Source: Cynocephalus volans (lineage: Eukaryota; Chordata; Mammalia; Dermoptera; Cynocephalidae). Taken from it: 64,000 nt of DNA. The position numbers were made by a program, and so were the translations under genes. This document shows, in pieces, positions 45,306 to 57,861 of this stretch; positions within the stretch are counted from its first letter, which is position 1; every line of letters begins with the position of its first letter. The notes under the pieces are model-generated. The model saw nothing but the letters and a program-made list of their open reading frames with translations, was not told the origin of the DNA and did not search any database. The stretch is from contig NC_084469.1 of assembly GCF_027409185.1 (NCBI RefSeq), positions 102,053,835-102,117,834 of the forward strand. The letters are read 5' to 3'.

Positions 45306-48300
45306 AGACAAAAGAGAGGAAAATAAAACCGGTGCAGGGGGTAGGGTATGTGGTCACACCACGAGGGACACAACAAAATGCCTTAAGGCTCTCCCTGGCT
45401 TACTGCCTGGCCCTCCCCTGTGGCTCACAGAAGGCACTGCGGATGGCAGGGGGATATCTGCATTGTTGTGCATTTGCTGCCTTTTGCGTTTGTGTAGTGC
45501 TGCCCAAACTCCCTAAATTGGGTGGGTCCCACAGTGTCCAAGTGTTCCTCGGGACCCACCAATTGCTAGATTTAATAGGGTAAAAGGGGCAACCACAAGC
45601 TCCTTCCCCCAGCGCCCAAGCCTAAGGGATAAGCCTGTGGACCTTAATAAAGGCACAGTCCCCCAGCAACATCCAAGGCTGCTATCACTCCAGTGGGAAC
45701 TACTCATGGGAGTGAAATTGACTGTAAGCCAACTGGCTTGCTACTAAGAGGCAGAAGAAAGTACGGTAGACACTGTGCCAATACGAGGGCTAGCAGAGTA
45801 AAAGAGGGAGCTTTGCATTATGCCTGCCCTGAGTTGGCGAGGCAGTATCTAGGGAGATCACTATACTTTCCAACCTGACAGGAGGGGCACCCCCTTCACT
45901 ATGGAGATGGCACCTCACTGGCAGTGCCGCTGCAGGGATCCACTATCCCTGTGTTGCTGCCCACCCTTGCAACTGTTCCTCTACATGCCAACCCTGCTGA
46001 GGGAGCCTGGGACACCCTACAGAGGGAGGTGGCCACCTACAAATGGAGTTGACCAACCACAGATGAAGGCCTATGCTCAAAACAGGAGCCACTGGGACCA
46101 CCAGGAGCTTGTCAGGTAAACAAACACCTGGAGAGGAAAAAATATTTTAGCTGCCTAGAAATACAAGCCATTCTAAAGATTTTATTTAAAAGGGGGAAAA
46201 AAGGAGTAAAAGGACTGATTATCTTGAGGTTTGGAAGTCCCAGACAGAGACTACCTACAGGCACCATGTCCCTTACCCCTCCCTCTTTTCCTCTTTCAAC
46301 CAGAGACAGAAACTAAGAACCACCCCTGCAGACAGCTAGAAGCATAAATCGCCCTCCCCTCCGACACCGCCTCCCCCCCTGCAAAGCCTCAGGTTTTAGG
46401 TAGCTACAAGTCCAAGAAAAAAAAGAGGAACTTTAAACTTTAAATACTGAGCAAATGCCAGGTCTAACAAACATACTACTGCCAGCCCTAGGTTACTTAG
46501 TGACTTAAAACCAAACAATGAGATGGTGTGTATGGGGGGGAGGGGGTTAAAGGTAATTAAATATTAACTTTAACATTTGTGCACCAATTGACAAAACTGC
46601 ATAGGCAAAATCAGTCTGTGGCTCCAATCAGTATGGGAATCGCACTACGTTTACACATTGTACCCCTTAAAATCTTAAAAGGATAGCTAAATACAGAAAA
46701 GGAAAAAAAAGCATGCCTTGCTTTAACTGCAGCCTTGCTTAAATTTCCCATAGTCATGGTACCTACTGCCTTAAAATATTCCCTATTGTAATAAATAATA
46801 AATTTAAGTTAAAATATGACTGTGACACTTACAAAGTGGCTTGATAAAATGGGATGCCATGGATCCCCAGTTAAAATAGTTAATATAGCCCAATATAGGT
46901 TAAAACATGGCCTCAAGAATTAAAACTTACATAAAACCTAAGTAATGAGGGAGTGATTATCTCTAGTACTTCTCCATTTGACAGCACAATCTTGCCTGTT
47001 CTGATCACATCAAGTTCCCCATAACCAATATTATTAAAATTACTAATTCTATTCAATCAACAACCAGTAAATATTGGGCTCTTGTGAGTTTGGTTAGCAT
47101 GTTCTATTCAGTGCTACTTCAACAGCTCCTCAGCTGCAGTGTGACTCCACCATCCAAGGGACACAATACACTTTTTTGTCCGGCTACACAACACACAGAA
47201 CCTTTGCAAAAGAAATCTTAACACCCACCTTCTCTAGGAACACAGGTGTGACATTACGCTGATAACAACCTTCTACAAGGAGACTCAGTGGACAGACACT
47301 GAAGGACATATAATTCCAATATCTTCCAATAACTTTTAGTACTGTTCTGGTGGAAACATATTCCTCATTTACAAATTTTACATACTTTTAATATAAAAAT
47401 CAAAAGGCAGGCCCATTAGTGCCTTGAAAAAAAAAAGAAAGGAAAAACCTTTTTCGTGACTGACAGAGGCTTTGGCATCTTCTGATGTCTCCTAGAGTGT
47501 CTGGACCATTTACGAAAGCCATTAGTTGTTCCTAGGGCTTCTAATGCAAGAAACTGTCCCTCTTGGCCTCCTTCCATACATCATTAAAATAAATGACTGG
47601 CTGCCTATGCGGCTCTTGTAGAAATAGAGGCTCTCACAGACCCTGAGCCTGGGACCCTCCATACCCAGCTGCCCATCATGCTTTGGGCCATGGAAACAGC
47701 ACCTCACAAGCTCAGCACGACTACTGAGGCCTCTCTAAGACTCGACGGAGCCAAACCTGGGCCCCCTAGTATATTCCACTTCAGAAGGACATGGCTTCCC
47801 CTGTCCTCAGTCACTTGCCAGATACCAAAGTGTTGAAGGAGGTCACCCCTCCCCCAAGCCTCTAGACTACCTGGAAAGCCCCTTGGGACTGAGTGAACAG
47901 TAATGGGAGTCTGTGGACTATGCAAACAACACTGCTAACCATCATACATGCTAGAGTTTAGTGGAGAGTTGCTGCTCTCCACCCCTTAGCCAGGATATCC
48001 CTAATAAAGGACGAGACCCAAGAAACAACACACTTGGCCAAATTTCACGCAGTTATCTTAGCACTAGATGCCCTGGTGAACAAATGGTCCTATCTTTACA
48101 TTTATTATAAACTGTTGAGCCATTACCTAAAAACTGTCACCTTCAAGGTGTTTAAAAGAAAAAAAAAAATACCCCCCCACACACGCACACATGCACAATA
48201 CTAACCTTTTGAAAAAGGAATTCAATAGTTCTCAAATAAATGGTTTCACTGAAAGACATAATGATGTCTTTAAACAACTATTTTTCAAATACCAGTCCAA

Positions 48301-49297
48301 TGAATAAACCCCTGAATTTTTCTAGCATGCCCCAGGCCTCAACTTATTTTTTATAAATTTTTAATATTGCCCCCATCCCACAAGGACTGGAAGCCAAGTC
48401 AAGGATGCATACTCTCCTGAGACTCATTAACCATAGATTGTCCTACAGGCCAGGCAGCTGCTCATCTGATATGGGACCCATATGAACATAAACTTCCACC
48501 AAAAAACAAAAACAAAAACAAAAAACCTGTCAGGTGCAGCTACACATAATCCTATTAACTACTGGTATTATTACTACGGGTGTGGATGCTTTATTGATTT
48601 ACAACCTAAAGGGCTACATCAATTTCAGACAGTACCCACTTAAAAAGAATACACCAGTCCCACGTTCCAGATGACTTTGCTCTGGCACAGAATATCACTG
48701 CAGGAGGTGACATCACCTCAGATAACATAGCCCCAACCCGAGACCTTGCTGTCAGAGATAACTTCACCCATTACACTGAAACCTCCACACAGTGATACCC
48801 ATGGACTGCCTCTCCTAAGGCACAAATGGACAGAACATTTTTTTGTTTTTCCTCCTGAGCTCACTGTCTGCTTAACCCATGATCCTACTTGCTCTCTGCT
48901 CATACATACACCCTCACACACCCACACCTAAAGGAAAATCTGGTACACATTGCTAAAATTAATGTAGATTATTGTTTTCCCCAGGAGGCACCTGCCTCAT
49001 ATCAGTGAACTCCTTAACCCCCTGAGGACAACCCATCCCCCTCCCACTTTCTACCAGGACCTCCTGGCTTGCCTCTGTAACCACAACCACTCCTCCTCCT
49101 TGGTTACACCCAGTATCACTAATCTTTACATATGCTTTCCTAAACTATGAGTTCATAACCTCCAACAACGTAACTGCCCTACTAAAATGCTTAATTTGTT
49201 GGTTAAACGATACTATTCTCCCTGCAGTCAGTATCTCCACCATTCTAATTGCAACTGTCTCACATTTAAAAGATGCTAAGGCACGAGGAGATGCACT

Positions 49298-49840
49298 GTC
49301 ATAAATTTGTTTAATATAGATGCTGCCTCAGCAGCCATTTTCAGGCCTGACATTGAAAAAACCCTGTTGTCCCCTGTCATCTCGGGCCTAGTTAAAACTT
49401 CCCCTCCCTGTGTGCTTGTGATACAGCTGCTTGCTCCTCATCTCATTAACCCCAAACCCAACACATTCCACAGCTACTGACCACAAGGAAACCTAATGGC
49501 TAACACCAGAGTCACGTATTCCCCCTTCACGTGTGTTTTCTTTAGCCTAGCCAGTCCACAACCCCTCATGAACTCAAATAAAGGTACAATCCCAGAGGTA
49601 CTCTCTCTCTCATTCCCTACCCGCAGGTAAACCCCTGTTGTCTCCAAACTTCCCATCGGCCCTCGAGGGCACAGCTCTTCTCTCTTGGACCTATGAGTAA
49701 TAAAACGCTTCTGTTACTTCATGTGTTTTATTGTGCTGCCTCCCTTGTGTCTCACCTGACCAACACACTGGAATGTAACTCTCTTCCTGCTCGGGGCAGG
49801 GCTAGAACTTGTAACCACTCTCCCCAGAGACCTGAAGACC
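49298..49840 (+). repeat. 3' LTR of the decayed ERV
   Basis: Starts tgtcataaatttg after a purine-rich gcacgaggagatgcac stretch that could be the polypurine tract. It lacks a short segment present in the 5' LTR. Confidence 0.7.
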
Positions 49841-49949
49841 AAATCATGGGAACTTACAAAAAGCAGGCATGGGATGGACACCGCAAAAGGAAAGGAACTT
49901 CACATGTTGGCTACAACTATTGCATGGTGCTCAGCGGTTGGGTGTGAGG

Positions 49950-50470
49950 GCACTTGATGGTGCTCTGCCCATGCCATGTGCCCAGAACACACAGTCCCCA
50001 GGTGATCACCAAGCCCTGGCCCAGTCACCACCATCCCTTGACCCTCCTAAAAGGGACACCACGCACTCATAGGATTCCCACTAGCAGAGTGGCAACATGC
50101 TTGATGGTTGTTTCCCTCCTGACACAGACACAGTGCATTCCAGAATGCATGCTGCATATCAACCCAGCTCACTTTGTGCACCTACCTGTGTCCCAGAAGT
50201 TTGTTCCCCACAACCCTCCAGATGTAGACACTGTGGTCCCAGACCTCACAACTGAAGTGGCATCCAAATTGCCTCTGCATTACCTGCCCACCACCTGCCC
50301 TGAAGGTGTGTTTGTGACAGCTCTCCCAACACAGATACCATGCATTCCAGGCTCATACTGACAGTAGTATCCCAACTCCCTCCACACATCGGCCCACCAA
50401 CAGCTGCTAGCCGTGGCTGTGGAGCATTGCTTCAATCTTGCCTAGTGATGATAGAACAACTGTGGCCCAG
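49950..50470. repeat. Degenerate long-period tandem repeat
   Basis: Similar phrases recur about 211 bp apart: cacagacacagtgcattcca at about 50119 and cacagataccatgcattcca at about 50329, with tgtgtccc- and cctgccct-like pieces between. The C-rich strand gives open frames up to 135 codons without a domain. Confidence 0.4.
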
Positions 50471-50574
50471 AATAACCCAGCAAGCTTCTCTACCATCCAG
50501 ATGGCTACAACTACACGGTGGCCAAACATGCTGACATGACCCCAAAAAATCTCCACCTGCTCCTGAATAATGTC

Positions 50575-51128
50575 CTCCTATTGAGTGTATGCAAGACTTA
50601 CGTTTCTAGCCAACAGAACACAGCAAAAACGAAGGGATACTGTAGATGTAATTAAAGTCTTACATCAGTTGGTTCTAAGTTCAGTAAGAAATTCATCCAA
50701 GTAGGCCTGACTTAATTAGGTGGTATTCTTTTAAACAGGGTCTAGGCCTTTCCTTAGGTTCTGACACTCCTCTACCTGGCTTAATGAAGTGGCAATGTGG
50801 CAAGAGCTGCAGGTAGCCTCTAAGAGCTAAGGTCAGCCTCCAGCTGACAGCGAGCAACAAATCCTGTCACTGCAAGGAAATTTTGCCCATTATCTGAGTG
50901 AGTTTGGAATAGATTTTTCCCTATTTTAGCTTCTCTAGTTAAGCTACATGAGACTGCAAACCAACCAATGCCTTGACTGCAATCAGGTGAAATCCTGAGC
51001 GGAGGACCTACCTAAACCAGGCCAAACATACTTCAGGTACTCAAAGAAGCTGTGAGATAGCTCATGTGTTGTTTTAAACCACGAAATTTGTCTTAATCTG
51101 TTAGGCAGCAAGAGATAACGAATACATG
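50575..51128 (+). repeat. Old ERVL/MaLR-like LTR
   Basis: Its 3' end (gttaggcagcaagagataac, then gaatacat) resembles the ends of old mammalian LTRs. Boundaries are approximate. Confidence 0.4.
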
Positions 51129-51179
51129 TTATCTAATGAGGTCTAAATCCCTGCCTTGGGAAGGGGCAGACATTCTTTT

Positions 51180-51550
51180 GTTTCTTTCTGCTTTCACTCA
51201 AAATTATGTTTATGAAGTTCATCTGCATTTTTGCATCTACCTTTGATTTTTCCCTTCTATTTACTGTAGAGCCTTCAAATACTAAGTATACCACAATTTA
51301 CCTATTCTTCTGTTGATCCACATATGGGATTTTTGCAATTTAGGGCTATTTCATATAATACTGGTATGAAAAATATTTACTTTTATCTTGATACTCATAT
51401 TGCGCGCATTACTGTTGTGTTATAGAGCCCACAAAGTACAAATTCAGTAGGTACTGCCAACAGTTTTTGAAATTGCTCTTCCAGTAAACTCCCCAAAGAG
51501 CAGTATATGCACATCCTCACCAACTTTATCCTCAAAACCCCCACCAATTG
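51180..51550 (-). repeat. Old L1 3' region, antisense
   Basis: The run from tataccacaatttacctattc to gatccacatatgggattttt is the reverse of a well-known L1M 3' stretch. Confidence 0.5.
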
Positions 51551-52120
51551 TTTCACTATGTCCAGCTAGCTCACTGGGACCTGTAAGTGGCAAAAACAGA
51601 ACATGAATATTTCCAAGCCTTTGACCCCTTCACAGCTTTCTGGCAGTCTGCATTGGCAGGGGAGTTTTCTGGTCATTTACCTATAGTGAGTGACTCCAGC
51701 CTCCTAGATGTGTGAGTATCTATGAGGAGTAACACAAGACATTCCTTCAGGGAAACGAAGGACCAGTTTGGGTAGGAGGAGAAACCCCGAGGTGGACTGA
51801 AAACAATCAGTGAAAAGGCTTTGACTCTCTGATTATGTACACAAATATTTCCTAAGATTAATAATTCACATACGTGAATTTTCACGGAGAACTTATTTTT
51901 CAATGCCCAGCCACTGAGTCTCATGAAGTCCACGGACTTCCCATTCATGAAATTAAAACTTTCATACTTCCTATTTTCCCTTGATTTACATCATTTGATC
52001 AGATGGCACTTATTTTTTCCTGTTAGTCATACACTGAAGATTAGATTATTCCATCACATTTCCTTCCCTCTGTCACTCTAGAAATGTAATCAGCCAATTC
52101 ATAGAATGATTTCCCAGACT
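51551..52120. other. Unassigned, presumed intronic
   Basis: No exon or named repeat found. An open frame at 51673-51948 (-) has no recognised domain. Confidence 0.35.
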
Positions 52121-52134
52121 CTTCCTTCCCTTTC

Positions 52135-52297
52135 TCTTTTTTTTTAAAGATGACCAGTAAGGGGATCTTACTTGACTTGGTATTGTCAGCACCACGCTCT
52201 CCCAAGTGAGCTAACCAGCCGTCCCTATATAGGGATCCCAACCCGTGACCTTGATGTTATCAGCACCACACTCTCCCAAGTGAGCCATAAGTTGGCC
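52135..52297 (-). repeat. tRNA-Ile-type dimeric SINE
   Basis: Minus-strand dimer with a perfect 14-bp duplication CTTCCTTCCCTTTC at 52121-52134 and 52298-52311. Confidence 0.9.
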
Positions 52298-52319
52298 CTT
52301 CCTTCCCTTTCAACATGGC

Positions 52320-53300
52320 TAAAACATACAACTTATATTTCTGGACTCAGCTTAAATATCACTCTATTTTCTTAGCATCACCTACACCCATACAAAGACA
52401 GAAAAACAATACTGTCTTGTACTTTACTTCTAGATATTCATCAACTGTAAAATACATTTTTTGCTTGGTTAGATGTTAGCCTCCTCTTCTAGTTTACAAG
52501 CTCCCTAAGAACAGCCCTATATTGAATTTTTTCACTATGCCTTAATCAACGATTCAGGGACTCATCAGTTTACAGGAAATACAAGAAATGGAGGAAACAT
52601 TTAAACACACCAGGAGAATACAATCAAATACATCAAAATGTGTGACTTTCTCGAAGAACAAATGACTTTTCAAGAAGACAATATAACTGAAAGACAATAG
52701 CAACTGCTCTAGGTTCAAAGAGACTAAAAGACATAAACAATCACAACATAAAAAACTTGAGTGGATATTAGATCCAAAAACAACCAAAAGGTTATTTGGG
52801 GACAATATGGAGACTTTTACTTTTTTACACAGGAAAGATATCAGTAACATTATTTTTAATTTTCTTGGTTCAAATAGTACTGCGGTTTTAACAGGGCAAT
52901 GTCGTTATCTATAGGATATGCATTACCAAGCATTTAAATCTCAAGTGTCACGCTTGCAATTTTCAACTTACTTCCTCTCAAACAGTTCACCAAAAAATGT
53001 ATTTTACTTTTCTGAGAGAGCAGATGACAAATTCAAACATTACAATAAAGGTGCAATAAAACCTCCATTCTTTCTTCCTAGAAGCCCTGTTTTGAAGCTC
53101 TGTGGGAAGGTACAGAACAGCTTAGTATTCCTGTTTTTTTCAGTAGAAAGACTTGCAGTCTAAAAACGTTTATGTCCACATACAGTAACATGCACACCCC
53201 AGACACCTAAAAAAGTAGCTTTGTCTTTCCACCTGAAAATAATGTGTCAAAAACACAGAACGAGCAAAGAGAAAGCCAAATTCTCATATGAAACGTTAGC
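52320..53300. other. Unassigned, presumed first intron of ZNF266
   Basis: AT-rich, no conserved exon detected, ending at the CpG island. Confidence 0.35.
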
Positions 53301-53349
53301 AAAAGCAGAAGGAAGAGGCGCTCGTGAACCAACTTCATTCAACCCAGTG

Positions 53350-54130
53350 CTCACCCGAACGCGCAGCAATCGCCAGGTTCCTGAGGCGGGAGGACGCAGG
53401 GCTGGGGTCAACGCGCCTTGAAGTGGGGAAATTTTTTATTTCTGGGGGAAAAAAAAAAAAACACAACGATTGCTTTGGAGGCTTTAAAAGAGGCAATTAC
53501 CGGGTTTGAAAGAACTCTACGGAATCGCCCTTACGACATATCCCGACGCACTCCCGGCGGGGACGAGGGCCCGGGTGGCGTCTCGGCCCTGGCTGCCCCG
53601 GGAGGACCCGCGGCCCCGGCGGACGCGAGCGGAGCGGGCCAGACCTCCCTACTGTAGGCTCCTCGGCGGCCCAGACCAAACTCGTACTTTCACCACCGGC
53701 TCCTCCCCTCCACCTGGCCTCACCAAAGCGGTCTTAACAGCCAGACGAGCGCCCAAGTGGAAAGAATCCCGGCCGCGCTGAGGTAGCGCCGGAAGAGACG
53801 CGGCGCGCTGCTGTCGTCACTTCCGCTCCCAGCCGCGGGCCTGCGGGGCTGCCGGGTTCTCATCTCAGGCACGTTAGACCTCGTTTGGGCACAGAAATTG
53901 TTTCCCTCCCGCCTGAGGCGGATGGCCCTCCGGGTCGACGCACCGCGGGACTGGAGGCAGAAACAGACCCGGAGGACAAGGCTGAGGTTAGAACCCGGCC
54001 TGTGGGCGGGGCCCGTGCTCGGGGCGGGATGGAGGCGGGACCCGGCCCAGCGCGCGGTTTGGACGGAAGAACAGACCAGAAGCGAGGCTGCGGGGCGTCT
54101 CACCAAGTGCTCTTTACCTGCCTCTGCCGG
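53350..54130. promoter_or_regulatory. ZNF266: CpG island, likely ZNF266 promoter
   Basis: The densest CpG stretch in the window. It holds a GCGGAAGTGACG ETS/CRE-type site read on the minus strand (53814-53825), a second ETS core on the plus strand (gccggaagagacg, 53787) and GGGCGGGG Sp1 boxes near 54004 and 54018. It lies about 14 kb upstream of the ZNF266 coding exons on the same strand, a plausible position. Activity in both directions is possible. Confidence 0.65.
53724..53820 (-). other. ZNF266: Possible non-coding first exon of ZNF266
   Basis: On the minus strand, sequence just after the ETS/CRE site runs to ...AAGACCGCTTTG followed by a good gtgagg donor (53718-53723). KRAB-ZNF genes usually begin with such a short untranslated exon in a CpG island. 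The 5' end is only an estimate. Confidence 0.4.
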
Positions 54131-54139
54131 TGTTCCGAG

Positions 54140-54740
54140 AGCCCTTGCGATGATTTTCCCAAACTGATAAACCTGCCAGTCCGAGAAACGGACTATCTCT
54201 TCCGTTCAACCAATCCAGTCTTTAGCCCTTTATTTCCCTTTTTTGTTATTTGTTTAAATCTGGAGAACCTGCTAAACTGAGTTGATTTCTTTGTGTTTTC
54301 AATGTACTGGCACTTTTTGTAAATCTTGTATATTTTTTCTTCAAATATGTGTTTTTGTTTCTCGGGTCTTACCGTAGGTTCCAGGGTCTCCCGTACGATG
54401 TTGTAAAGTAACGTTGATACCAGGCATTCTTCACCTACGCAGCATTGGTTCTACAGTTTCTCCGGTAATCGTTTTGCTGTTGTTTTCAGTGTACGGCCTT
54501 TGTGGAGTTAATAAAGTGATTTTGAACATTGGCTAACGTTTTATCAGGAATTGTTTAGGTATACCATCGAATATTTTGTGAATAGTGAGTTAGCTATTTT
54601 GCTGTTAATTTTTCATCTTTTACTGTGCAAAATATTTATGTAGCCAAAGGCGTTTGTTTTTTAATATAATTTCTGGGTCTCCTGCCATACATTCAAAAGT
54701 CTCCATAAACTCTAGATTACATACAGATTTTCCTAATTTT
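54140..54740. other. Flank right of the CpG island
   Basis: AT-rich DNA with an AATAAA near 54510. No exon or named repeat. Confidence 0.35.
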
Positions 54741-54766
54741 CTTCTGAAATGTATTACTTTTTAAAA

Positions 54767-54791
54767 GTTTTTTTGGCGGCTGGCCGGTACA
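54767..54791 (-). repeat. Tiny SINE insertion of about 25 bp
   Basis: ttttggcggctggccggtac is the reverse of the SINE monomer 3' end plus A tail. It is flanked by about 19 bp of near-perfect duplication starting aaatgtattactttt (54748 and 54792). Confidence 0.75.
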
Positions 54792-55204
54792 AAATGTATT
54801 ACTTTTAAAAACATTTAAATCTTTCAACCTCATGGAATGTATTTTGGCATGTGGTGTAGGGTAATGACTCTAGTTTTTTTTTTTCCCCCAGAAAGATGGA
54901 CAATTATTGTACTACCACTCATTGATAAATTATCCTTATCCTACTAACTTGAAATTCCATGTTTATTAAACAATAAATTCAAATATATACCTGTATCTTC
55001 TTCTAGACTCTCTGTGCCCGTAATATGTTTGCTTATGCCAATAGCAATATCATAATCTTTTCATCCCAAGGCTTTATATCAACTTTTAATATTTCATCGT
55101 AAAAACATAATAGTGGCTGTTTGTTGTATCTTACTATTCTAGGTGCTTCATAGACCTTAAGTTTTTATGCTACCAATGATGTAGCTACTATCATGATTTT
55201 CGTT

Positions 55205-56038
55205 TTTGTTTTTTGGACCAGCTTTACTGAGATATAAATTCACATATGACACAATTCATCCATTTAAAACTATACAATTCAGTGTTTCCAGTACATTTAA
55301 CAGTGCTGTGCAACCATCGTAACTTTTGAACCTTTCATCGCCCTAAAAGAACCCTCTGGATGTCAAAAACCCACATTTATTTCCTTTCTTAATCTCTAGG
55401 CAACTGCAAATCTACTTTCTGTCCCTACAGATTTATCTTTTGTGGACATTTCATATGAATAAAATCACACAATGTTTTGTGAAGCTTTTTTCACTTAGCA
55501 TGTTTTTCAAGGTTCGTCTGTGTTGTAGCATATATCATTCCTTTTTATAGCTGAATGATATTCCATTTTATAGATCTACTATATTATTATTTATTCATCT
55601 GTTGATGGACATTTGGGTTGTTTCCACTTTGGGAATATGAGCAATGAGGCTAGGAAGATTCACGTATATCTGCTTGTGCATACAGGTTTTTATTTCTCTT
55701 GGGTATACACCTAGGAGTGAAATTGCTGGGCCATACAGTAACTGTTTATGAATTTGAAGAACTGCCAGATTGTTTTCTAAAGGGTCTGCACCATTTTACA
55801 TTCCCACAGAGATGTATGAGGATTCCAATTTCTCCAGATCTTTTCTAACTCTTGTTATAGTTTGCCTTTTTCATGTTAGCCAACCTAGTGGTGTGAAGTG
55901 ATACCTCATTATTATTTTGATTTGTATTTCTAAGACTAGTGATGCTGAACATCTTTTCATGTGCTTTTTAGCCATTTCTCTGTCTTCTTTGGAGAAATTT
56001 TTGTTCACGTCCTTTGTCCCTTTAAAAATTTGATTGTT
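55205..56038 (-). repeat. Old L1 3' region, antisense
   Basis: A long run of recognisable L1M phrases in reverse (catctgttgatggacatttg, gaaattgctgggccatacag, acctcattattattttgatt). It continues at 56985 after an insertion. Confidence 0.8.
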
Positions 56039-56824
56039 TAATGGCCAACAGACATATGAAAAAATGCTCAACATCACTCAGCATCCGGGAAATGCAAATC
56101 AAAACCACACTGAGATACCATCTAACCCCAGTTAGGATGGCTAAAATCCAAAAGACTATGAACGATAAATGCTGGCGAGGTTGCGGAGAAAAAGGAACTC
56201 TCATACATTGTTGGTGGGACTGCAAAATGGTGCAGTCTCTATGGAAAATGGTATGGAGGTTCCTCAAACAATTGCAGATAGATCTACCATACGACCCAGC
56301 TCTCCCACTGTTGGGAATATACCCAGAGGAATGGAAATCATCAAGTCGAAGGTACACCTGTTCCCCAATGTTTATCGCAGCACTCTTTACAATAGCCAAG
56401 AGTGGAACCAGCTCAAATATCCATCATCAGATGAGTGGATATGGAAAATGTGGTACATCTACACAATGGAATACTACTCAGCTATAAAAACGAATGAAAT
56501 ACTGCCATTTGCAACAACATGGATGGACCTTGAGAGAATTATATTAAGTGAAACAAGTCAGGCACAGAAAGAGAAATACCACATGTTCTCACTTATTGGT
56601 GGGAGCTAAAAATTAATATATAAATTCACACACACACACACACAAACCTGGGGGGGGAAGAAGATATAACAACCACAATTACTTGAAGTTGATACGGCAA
56701 GCAAACAGAAAGGACATTGTTGGGAGGGAGGAGGGGAGGGAGAAGGGAGGGAGGTTTTGGTGATGGGGAGCAATAATCAGCCACAATGTATATCAACAAA
56801 ATAAAAAAATAAATAAAACAAATT
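56039..56824 (+). mobile_element. 5'-truncated younger L1 3' end
   Basis: It aligns with 29088-29880 of the full-length L1 with few differences by eye: the ORF2 C-terminus, a (CA)n run, a G tract, and the aacaaaataaa end. It was inserted into an antisense old L1. Confidence 0.88.
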
Positions 56825-56940
56825 TAAAAAAAAAAACTTTTGCAAAAGTTTACAGAAAAACCCTTTGTGCAAAAGCAATTTGGTAAACCATTTGTAATAG
56901 GCACTTTGGCAATGTCTCAAAATATAAATTGTGCATAAAA
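56825..56940 (+). repeat. Short old-L1-like segment after the L1 tail
   Basis: gcaatttggtaaaccatttg and ttggcaatgtctcaaaatat look like an old sense-strand L1 ORF2 phrase. It lies between the L1 A tail and a TTAA array. It may be carried 3' flank. Confidence 0.4.
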
Positions 56941-56976
56941 ATAATTAATTAATTAATTAATTAATTAATTAATTAA
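56941..56976. repeat. (TTAA)n microsatellite
   Basis: About eight AATT/TTAA units in a row. Confidence 0.95.
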
Positions 56977-56984
56977 AAAATTTG

Positions 56985-57157
56985 TCTTTGCATGATTGCG
57001 TTGTAAGAGTTCTTTATATATTCTGTACTCAAGTCCCTTACTATTTACATGATTTGCAAATATTTTCTCCCATTCAATGGGTTGTCTTTCACTTTCTTGA
57101 TGGTATACTTTAGAATATAAAAATATAGGTCCTTGAGTGTCCTTTGAAGTGCAAAAG
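56985..57157 (-). repeat. Old L1, antisense (continued)
   Basis: gtaagagttctttatatatt and aatattttctcccattcaat are standard antisense L1 phrases. Confidence 0.75.
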
Positions 57158-57334
57158 TTTTTTGTTTTTTGTTTTTTTAAGATGACTGGTAAGGGGATCT
57201 TAACCCTTGACTTGGTGTTGTCAGCACCACGCTCACCCAAGGGAGCTAACCGGCCATCCCTATGTAGGGATCCAAACCCGTGGCCTTGGTGTTATCAGCA
57301 CCACACTCTCCCAAATGAGCCATGGTGCTAGCTC
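57158..57334 (-). repeat. tRNA-Ile-type dimeric SINE
   Basis: Minus-strand dimer flanked by aagtgcaaaag (57149 and about 57336). It splits the antisense L1. Confidence 0.88.
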
Positions 57335-57861
57335 AAAGTGCAAAAGATTTTAATGTTGGTAAATTTATTTTTTGTTTGCAGTGAGCTTTTGGTATCACAC
57401 CTAACAATGCTAAATCCAGTGTCATGAAACTGCCACCTACACTTTCTTCAGGGAATTTTATAGTTTTAGGTCTTTGACCAATTTTGAGTTAATTTTTGTA
57501 CATGGTGTAAGGTAAAGGCCCAAATTCATTCATTTGTATACGGAATTTATTTCTCCCAGCACAATTCATTGAGAACATTCTCATTCCCCGTTGAATTACA
57601 CTGACATCCTTATAGAAAATCAACTGCCACATATGTGAGGGATTATTTCTGGACTCTCAATTCTATTTTATTAATCTATATATCTATCCTTAAGCTAGTA
57701 CCAAACTATTTTGATTATCACAACTTTGTAGCACTTTTTGAAATCCAGAAGTGAGTCCTCTATGTTCCTCTTTTTCAAGATCGTTTTGGCTATCTGGTGT
57801 TCTTTCCATTTCTATTTATAAAGTGTAGGATTAGCTTGTCCATTTCTGCCAAGAATGCAGT
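57335..57861 (-). repeat. Old L1 ORF2, antisense (continued)
   Basis: Reverse L1 phrases such as ggtaaaggcccaaattcatt, ctattttattaatctatata and gatcgttttggctatctggt. Confidence 0.8.

Larger units (their letters stand above)
44750..49840 (+). mobile_element. Decayed endogenous retrovirus with two LTRs
   Basis: LTRs at about 44752-45305 and 49298-49840 share order and wording, starting with a (tg)tcataaatttgtttaatata sequence. The internal 4 kb has no long frame. It keeps an RNase H-like block near 48010-48110 and an integrase-like block near 48230-48320. No reverse transcriptase or envelope motif was recognised. An extra LTR fragment lies at 45600-45670. Confidence 0.7.

Noticed and set aside
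53885..54280. 131-codon frame in the CpG island
   Set aside because: GC-driven frame with no domain; no start context or exon support.
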